From Pantoea sp. RIT-PI-b (GTDB taxonomy: Bacteria > Pseudomonadota > Gammaproteobacteria > Enterobacterales > Enterobacteriaceae): DNA of 64,000 nucleotides. The stretch covers positions 1-64,000 of the forward strand of contig NZ_LGIS01000022.1 of assembly GCF_001187905.1 (NCBI RefSeq), given 5' to 3'. This document shows positions 58,874 to 64,000 of this stretch, in pieces. Under the pieces are notes generated by a model that was not told where the DNA came from, made no database searches, and worked only from the letters and a program-made list of their open reading frames with translations. Every line of letters starts with the position of its first letter. Position 1 is the stretch's first letter. The translations under genes and the position numbers were made by a program.

Positions 58874-59806
58874 TCAGGATGAGGTGATCTGCAATGCGCC
58901 AGGACGTGCGGCATCGCGCACGAACGGCAGATGTTCACAGGCGTGTTGGCGGGCAAAGCGTACGAAAGCTTCCAACACCGGCTGACGCTGCTCACCTTCG
59001 CGGACCGCGGCATACAGGCGGCTCCACAACCCATCGCCCAGCGTCTTGGTGACCACCAAACCCTGCTGCTCAAAATTCTCTACCACCCAATGCGGTAGCG
59101 CGGCGATGCCCATGCCTGCCGACACCATCTGTATCAGCAACAGCGTATTATCTACGCTCTTCAAGGCTGGACTCACGCCCGCCGGCTGCAGGAAATGTCG
59201 CCACACATCCAAACGCTGGCGCTGCACCGGATAAATCATCAGCACCTCTTCAGCCATATCTTCCGGGGAAATATGATCAAGCTGCGCCAAAGGATGATCC
59301 GGCGCCATCACTAAACGCACTTCAAAATCGAACATCGGTGAGTAGAACAACCCGCTGCGCGGCAAAATGTCGGAGGTCAACACCACATCCAGCTCGCCCT
59401 GCTGCAACGCCGGTTGGGGGTCAAAAGTCACGCCAGATTTGAAATCCATCACCACCTGCGGCCAGCTCTGACGAAAATTATTCAGCGCAGGTGTCAGCCA
59501 CTGAATGCAGCTGTGACACTCGATGGCGATACGCAATGTGGTCTGATGCGGCTCATGGCACGCCTGCAAGGCTTGCTGAATCTGCGGCAAAACCTGCTCG
59601 GCCAGCTGCAACAAAATCTCTCCCTGCGGCGTAAAACGCAGCGGCTGGCTTTTACGCACAAACAGACGGAATCCCAGCCGCTGCTCCAGATCGCTGAACT
59701 GGTGGGACAACGCCGATTGCGTCTGATGAAGCTGTGAGGCGGCGGCGGCTAACGAGCCGGTATTCCGTAACGCCTGCAGCGTCCGCAGGTGTTTGAGTTC
59801 GATCAT
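58874..59806 (-). CDS. metR: LysR-type regulator of methionine genes MetR
   Basis: 310-residue LysR activator of metE, metH and related genes, with homocysteine as co-effector. The N-terminal winged helix-turn-helix contains [19 protein letters not shown] (about 18-36). The effector domain follows, with [10 protein letters not shown] and [13 protein letters not shown]. Divergent from metE, as in E. coli, with a 214-bp gap carrying MetJ boxes. An exact MetR site TGAA-N5-TTCA was not found by eye. Confidence 0.97.
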   Translation of the reverse strand: MIELKHLRTLQALRNTGSLAAAASQLHQTQSALSHQFSDLEQRLGFRLFVRKSQPLRFTPQGEILLQLAEQVLPQIQQALQACHEPHQTTLRIAIECHSCIQWLTPALNNFRQSWPQVVMDFKSGVTFDPQPALQQGELDVVLTSDILPRSGLFYSPMFDFEVRLVMAPDHPLAQLDHISPEDMAEEVLMIYPVQRQRLDVWRHFLQPAGVSPALKSVDNTLLLIQMVSAGMGIAALPHWVVENFEQQGLVVTKTLGDGLWSRLYAAVREGEQRQPVLEAFVRFARQHACEHLPFVRDAARPGALQITSS

Positions 59807-59878
59807 GAGAATCCTTCACATCGAGATTGAACAAATTGCGCTTGAGGAACATACAGTACCCGCAGATTATGGCGGTGT

Positions 59879-59902
59879 AAACATCTGGACGGCTAAACAT
59901 CT
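59879..59902. promoter_or_regulatory. MetJ operator: three tandem met boxes in the metR-metE gap
   Basis: Consecutive 8-mers AAACATCT, GGACGGCT and AAACATCT each match the met box AGACGTCT at 6 of 8 positions. Tandem imperfect boxes are how MetJ-SAM operators are built. Placed 73 bp from the metR start and 119 bp from metE, it could repress both. Confidence 0.75.
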
Positions 59903-60020
59903 CAAGCAAGCGTCGCGGCCACTTTACCTTTGTCCAGCCATACAGCTCAGCGAATGACCTCTTCTTTCGCTGGATGAACGTAAATCGGTTGTACCTAAAA
60001 GAATATCTGGAGAACAGCAA

Positions 60021-62291
60021 ATGACCATTCTCAACCATACACTCGGTTTCCCGCGCGTCGGTCTGCGTCGTGAACTGAAAAAAGCACAGGAAAGCTATTG
60101 GGCAGGTAAAAGCTCACAGGAAGAGCTGCTGGCCGTGGGTCGCGAACTGCGTGCTCGTCACTGGCAACAGCAGCAAGACGCGGGAGTGGATCTGCTGCCG
60201 GTTGGCGATTTCGCCTGGTACGATCATGTTCTGACCACCAGCCTGATGCTGGGTAACGTGCCAGCACGCCATCAAAACCATGATGGATCCGTCGATCTCG
60301 ATACGCTCTTCCGCCTTGGCCGTGGCCGTGCACCTAGCGGTGAACCCGCTGCGGCGGCGGAAATGACCAAATGGTTTAACACCAATTATCACTACATGGT
60401 GCCGGAATTCACCCTCGGCCAGCGGTTCAAACTGACCTGGACCCAGCTGCTGGATGAGGTTGATGAAGCGTTGGCGCTCGGCCACAAGGTTAAACCGGTG
60501 CTGCTCGGCCCGGTAACCTATCTGTGGCTAGGTAAAGTGAAAGGCGAGCAGTTTGATCGTCTGTCACTGCTGAAAGATATTCTGCCCGTTTACCAACAGG
60601 TATTGGCTGAACTGAATAAACGCGATATCGCATGGGTACAGATAGATGAGCCAGCACTGGCGCTGGAGCTGCCAGCAACGTGGCGCGATGCCTTCAAACC
60701 GGCTTACGAGGCGCTGCAAGGTGAAAGCAAACTGCTGCTGACGACCTACTTCGACAGCATTAGCCAGAACCTTGACGTGATTAAAGCGCTGCCGGTGCAA
60801 GGTCTGCACGTCGACCTGGTTCACGGTAAAGATGATATCCAGCAGCTGAACCAGCAGATCCCGGCAGATTGGCTGCTTTCGGTGGGTGTTATCAACGGTC
60901 GCAACGTCTGGCGTGCGGATCTCAGCAGCTGGTTTGAACGGCTGCAGCCGTTGGTTGGCCAGCGTAAACAGCTGTGGATCGGTTCGTCCTGCTCACTGCT
61001 GCATAGCCCAATCGATCTGAGCGTGGAAACACGGCTGGATGAAGAGGTGAAAAGCTGGTTCGCTTTTGCCCTGCAGAAATGCACTGAGCTGTCGCTGTTG
61101 AGCAAGGCGCTAAATAACCATGATGCTGCTTCACTGGTGGAGTGGAGCGCGCCGATTCGTGCGCGTGCCAACTCAACACGCGTTCACAATCCCGTGGTCG
61201 GCGAGCGTCTGGCGAGAATCCAGGCCAAAGACATCGAGCGCGCCAGCAACTATACCGAGCGTGCGAAAGCGCAGCGTAACCGCTTTAATCTGCCGGCGTG
61301 GCCAACCACTACGATTGGTTCATTCCCTCAGACGACGGAAATTCGCGGCCTGCGCCTCGAGTTCAAAAAAGGCAACATTGATGGCGGCAACTACCGCACC
61401 GGCATTGCAGAACACATTAAACAGGCGATCGTTGAGCAGGAACGGTTGGGGCTGGACGTGCTGGTGCACGGTGAAGCTGAACGTAACGACATGGTGGAAT
61501 ACTTTGGCGAAAATCTCGCCGGCTTCGTATTCACCCAGAATGGCTGGGTGCAGAGCTACGGTTCTCGCTGCGTAAAACCGCCAGTTATCATCGGCGACGT
61601 CAGCCGTCCTGCCGCGATCACCGTTGAGTGGGCCAAATACGCGCAATCACTGACCGACAAACCGGTTAAAGGCATGTTGACCGGTCCGGTAACCATTCTC
61701 TGCTGGTCATTCCCACGTGAAGATGTGAGCCGTGAAACCATTGCGAAACAGATTGCGCTGGCGCTGCGTGACGAAGTGGCAGATCTGGAAAAAGCCGGCA
61801 TTGGTATCATTCAGATTGATGAACCCGCGCTGCGCGAAGGTCTGCCGCTGCATAAGTCCGATTGGGCGGCGTATTTGACATGGGCCGTTGATGCGTTCCG
61901 TCTGAATGCCGCGGTGGCGCAAGACGACACGCAAATTCACACTCATATGTGTTACTGCGAGTTCAATGACATCATGGACTCCATCGCCGCACTGGATGCC
62001 GACGTCATCACCATCGAAACCTCACGTTCCGATATGGATCTGCTGGATACGTTTAAAGAGTTCGACTATCCCAATGAGATTGGTCCGGGCGTTTACGATA
62101 TTCACTCACCGAACGTACCGAGCGTGGAGTGGATGGAAGAGTTACTGCGCAAAGCGGCGCAAAGCATCCCGGAAGAACGTCTGTGGGTTAACCCGGATTG
62201 TGGCCTGAAAACGCGTGGCTGGATGGAAACCCGTCAGGCACTGGCAAACATGGTCAAAGCGGCGCAGAACCTGCGGGGTGAAACGGCTTAG
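60021..62291 (+). CDS. metE: cobalamin-independent methionine synthase MetE
   Basis: Transfers methyl from 5-methyl-THF-triglutamate to homocysteine without B12. 756 residues, three more than E. coli. Duplicated TIM barrels: the N-terminal half begins [15 protein letters not shown], and the C-terminal half carries T-T-I-G-S-F-P-Q-T. The zinc ligands are H642 and C644 (in T-H-M-C-Y-C), E in E-T-S-R-S-D-M-D, and C727 in [18 protein letters not shown] before ATG 60021. Controlled by MetR and MetJ. A strong terminator follows. Confidence 0.98.
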   Translation: MTILNHTLGFPRVGLRRELKKAQESYWAGKSSQEELLAVGRELRARHWQQQQDAGVDLLPVGDFAWYDHVLTTSLMLGNVPARHQNHDGSVDLDTLFRLGRGRAPSGEPAAAAEMTKWFNTNYHYMVPEFTLGQRFKLTWTQLLDEVDEALALGHKVKPVLLGPVTYLWLGKVKGEQFDRLSLLKDILPVYQQVLAELNKRDIAWVQIDEPALALELPATWRDAFKPAYEALQGESKLLLTTYFDSISQNLDVIKALPVQGLHVDLVHGKDDIQQLNQQIPADWLLSVGVINGRNVWRADLSSWFERLQPLVGQRKQLWIGSSCSLLHSPIDLSVETRLDEEVKSWFAFALQKCTELSLLSKALNNHDAASLVEWSAPIRARANSTRVHNPVVGERLARIQAKDIERASNYTERAKAQRNRFNLPAWPTTTIGSFPQTTEIRGLRLEFKKGNIDGGNYRTGIAEHIKQAIVEQERLGLDVLVHGEAERNDMVEYFGENLAGFVFTQNGWVQSYGSRCVKPPVIIGDVSRPAAITVEWAKYAQSLTDKPVKGMLTGPVTILCWSFPREDVSRETIAKQIALALRDEVADLEKAGIGIIQIDEPALREGLPLHKSDWAAYLTWAVDAFRLNAAVAQDDTQIHTHMCYCEFNDIMDSIAALDADVITIETSRSDMDLLDTFKEFDYPNEIGPGVYDIHSPNVPSVEWMEELLRKAAQSIPEERLWVNPDCGLKTRGWMETRQALANMVKAAQNLRGETA

Positions 62292-62308
62292 TAGCCGCAA
62301 ATGTGATT

Positions 62309-62331
62309 GGGGCGCATACGCGCCCCTTTTT
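62309..62331 (+). terminator. terminator of metE
   Basis: GGGGCGC and GCGCCCC form a 7-bp GC stem with an ATAC loop and five T residues, 18 bp after the metE stop and just before the convergent ysgA stop. Confidence 0.9.
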
Positions 62332-62332
62332 A

Positions 62333-63169
62333 TTACGCGTTTGGTGCTACGCCATATTGCGCGAACCACGCCAGCATACGTTGCCAGCCATCTTTGGCGG
62401 AATCGGCGTGATAGCTCGCACGGTAATCCGCGTTGAAAGCGTGGCCGGCATCCGGATACACCACGATCTCCGCTTTGGCATTGGCGGCATGCAGCGCCTG
62501 ACGCATCTTATCAATGCTCTCCAGTGGAATGCTGTCATCCTGACCGCCATAAAGGCCCAGCACTGGCGCATTCAGGTCCACCGCAATATCGATCGGATGT
62601 TTCTGCTGCTTCAGCGTCTTCTCACCCTCTAAGCGGCCATACCACGCCACAGCGGCTCGCACTTGAGGATTGTGCGCGGCAAACAGCCAGCTAATGCGTC
62701 CGCCCCAGCAGAAGCCGGTAATTGCCAGGCGACGCGCATCGCCACCATGACTTGCCGCCCAGTTAGCCACATGATCGAGGTCGGACAGTACCTGCGTATC
62801 CGGAACTTTGCTTACCAACTCTTTAAACAGCGTGGGAATGTCATTGTAATCGTTGGGATCGCCTTCGCGGAAATAGAGCTCAGGGGCGATCGCCAGATAG
62901 CCTTCCAGCGCCAAACGCCGGCAAACATCGCGGATATGCTCATGCACACCGAAAATCTCCTGCACGACTAACACCACAGGCAATGTGCCTTGGTACTCTT
63001 TTGGCCGGGCATAGTAGGCGGGTAAATTTTCGCCCTGGCTTGGAACCGAGGTCTCGCCAGCATGAATCGCGTCGCTGGCGGTAATAATCGTGCTGCTTGC
63101 GGTGGGCTGAACGGCCGGTGCAAAGCCGCCGGGTGCCGTTTTTTGTGCCATATTGTCTTCGGTTTTCAT
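62333..63169 (-). CDS. ysgA: dienelactone hydrolase family protein YsgA
   Basis: 278-residue alpha/beta-hydrolase of the dienelactone hydrolase family with Cys-Asp-His triad: nucleophile Cys in G-F-C-W-G-G-R, H in A-G-H-A-F-N-A-D, acid in L-Y-G-G-Q-D-D-S-I-P. V-V-Q-E-I-F-G-V-H-E-H-I-R-D-V-C-R-R is the family block around 85-105. Physiological substrate unknown. ATG 63169 follows GGAGAG. The N-terminal 20 residues are variable, and an internal ATG six codons later is possible. Between metE and udp, as in E. coli. Confidence 0.92.
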   Translation of the reverse strand: MKTEDNMAQKTAPGGFAPAVQPTASSTIITASDAIHAGETSVPSQGENLPAYYARPKEYQGTLPVVLVVQEIFGVHEHIRDVCRRLALEGYLAIAPELYFREGDPNDYNDIPTLFKELVSKVPDTQVLSDLDHVANWAASHGGDARRLAITGFCWGGRISWLFAAHNPQVRAAVAWYGRLEGEKTLKQQKHPIDIAVDLNAPVLGLYGGQDDSIPLESIDKMRQALHAANAKAEIVVYPDAGHAFNADYRASYHADSAKDGWQRMLAWFAQYGVAPNA

Positions 63170-63471
63170 GGTTCTCTCCGTGCTAGCAAATGCGCAATCA
63201 CGTAACTATAGCCTGGCTGGTCAAGCAAGGCTGACGTAGGGTGCAGAGGGATTTTTTTCACGTGTGCTGCTTCTCTATTAACATTGCCATCAGTACTTAC
63301 ACAGCACCGCTTGTAGCAATTCAGAATTGCAGCGCACTAATGTGTGATGTAAATCACAAAATGTTTTGCTGATAATGTAAGTTTCATTATTGATAGTGAA
63401 ATTAGTCACATAATTATGCCGCCTGCTCACGTAGAGTGGCGCGCACATCCCCTATTTATCAGGAGTCTGAT
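63170..63471. promoter_or_regulatory. ysgA/udp intergenic region with CRP-CytR-type udp promoter
   Basis: No ORF. CRP site 1 TGTGA-TGTAAA-TCACA (63343-63358) is a perfect consensus core. CRP site 2 AGTGA-AATTAG-TCACA (63395-63410) matches 9 of 10. Their centres are 52 bp apart, close to the tandem CRP spacing at E. coli udp and deoP2 where CytR binds between. GTTTCATT (63381-63388), one base from the CytR half-site GTTGCATT, lies between them. Site 2 centred at -41.5 puts the start at 63444, which agrees with a -10-like TAGAGT (63432-63437). Confidence 0.8.
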
Positions 63472-64000
63472 ATGGCCCAGTCTGACGTTTTCCATCTTGG
63501 CATCACCAAAGCTTCCCTAAAAGGAGCCACGCTGGCCATCGTTCCCGGCGATCCTGAGCGCGTGAAGAAAATCGCCGCGCTGATGGATAATCCACAGCAT
63601 CTGGCTTCGCATCGTGAATTCACCACCTATCTGGCGGAAGTCGATGGTAAACCGGTGGTGGTGTGTTCAACCGGTATCGGCGGACCTTCAACCTCGATTG
63701 CGGTAGAAGAGCTGGCGCAACTCGGTGTGCGCACCTTCCTGCGCGTTGGCACCACCGGCGCCATTCAGCCGCATATTAATGTCGGTGATGTGCTGGTCAC
63801 CACGGCGTCTGTCCGCCTTGACGGTGCCAGCCTGCACTTCGCACCGATGGAGTTCCCGGCCGTGGCTGATTTCACCTGCACCACCGCGCTGGTTGCCGCA
63901 GCGGAAGCCTGCGGTGCCAAAACGCACATTGGCATTACCGCGTCCTCTGACACCTTCTATCCGGGGCAGGAACGCTATGACACCTTCTCTGGTCGCGTAG
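63472..64000 (+). CDS. udp: uridine phosphorylase (3' end beyond window)
   Basis: Phosphorolysis of uridine to uracil and ribose-1-phosphate. The first 176 residues are present. Nucleoside phosphorylase signatures V-P-G-D-P-E-R-V (phosphate site), [19 protein letters not shown], and [13 protein letters not shown] follow the E. coli protein closely. SD CAGGAG precedes ATG 63472. The frame runs off the end of the window. Likely activated by cAMP-CRP and repressed by CytR. Confidence 0.97.
   Translation, partial: MAQSDVFHLGITKASLKGATLAIVPGDPERVKKIAALMDNPQHLASHREFTTYLAEVDGKPVVVCSTGIGGPSTSIAVEELAQLGVRTFLRVGTTGAIQPHINVGDVLVTTASVRLDGASLHFAPMEFPAVADFTCTTALVAAAEACGAKTHIGITASSDTFYPGQERYDTFSGRV

Overview
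The window reads as chromosomal DNA of an enterobacterium (order Enterobacterales). Nearly every gene is recognisable as an ortholog of an Escherichia coli gene, and gene order follows E. coli in two long blocks. The extra and missing genes, the intergenic repeat families and the moderately high GC suggest an Erwiniaceae member (Pantoea/Erwinia-like). That family assignment is inference from memory, not a computed placement. No CRISPR array, prophage, insertion sequence or transposase was seen.

Layout: (1) 1-11066 is the yhj block: a truncated unknown ORF, pdeK(yhjK), dctA, yhjJ, an extra alpha/beta hydrolase bounded by two repeats, kdgK, pdeH(yhjH) with a flagellar sigma-28 promoter, and yhjG. 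(2) At 11066/11067 the order jumps to the ppiC-rep-gppA-rhlB-trxA-rho block, with no ilvC/ilvY beside ppiC. (3) 18709-31482 is the complete enterobacterial common antigen (ECA) operon, wecA to wecG, twelve tightly packed genes. (4) 31592-32138 is a four-tRNA operon (Arg-CCG, His-GTG, Leu-CAG, Pro-TGG). It is followed by the small RNA gene glmZ, which carries a sigma-54 promoter and three GlrR-type sites. (5) 32629-36710 is hemCDXY, divergent from cyaA. (6) 39724-45438 is lptM-dapF-yigA-xerC-yigB-uvrD, with a LexA-controlled promoter inside the end of yigB and an ERIC repeat in the uvrD leader. (7) 45439-55515 holds corA, abrB, rarD, yigI, pldA, recQ, rhtC, rhtB, pldB and yigL. (8) 55514-64000 holds glpT (displaced from its E. 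coli location), the biotin transporter gene yigM, a structured MITE-like element, yehS, metR/metE with a MetJ operator, ysgA, and the start of udp with a CRP/CytR-type control region.

Functionally the window combines cell-envelope assembly (ECA, LptM, PldA), c-di-GMP turnover (PdeK, PdeH), DNA repair and unwinding (Rep, UvrD, RecQ, XerC), haem and cAMP synthesis, and central regulation (Rho, TrxA, GlmZ, MetR). Genes expected from E. coli order but absent here are ilvC/ilvY (by ppiC), yifK, aslA/aslB and cyaY. They may be elsewhere in the genome.

I found no convincing undescribed multi-gene system. The least explained items are intergenic: a nested-hairpin element with 16-bp terminal inverted repeats (58104-58276), a two-copy paired-palindrome family (6896-6950, 46719-46784), an ERIC placed between the SOS promoter and uvrD, a strong hairpin between pdeH and yhjG, and the repeat-flanked hydrolase gene.
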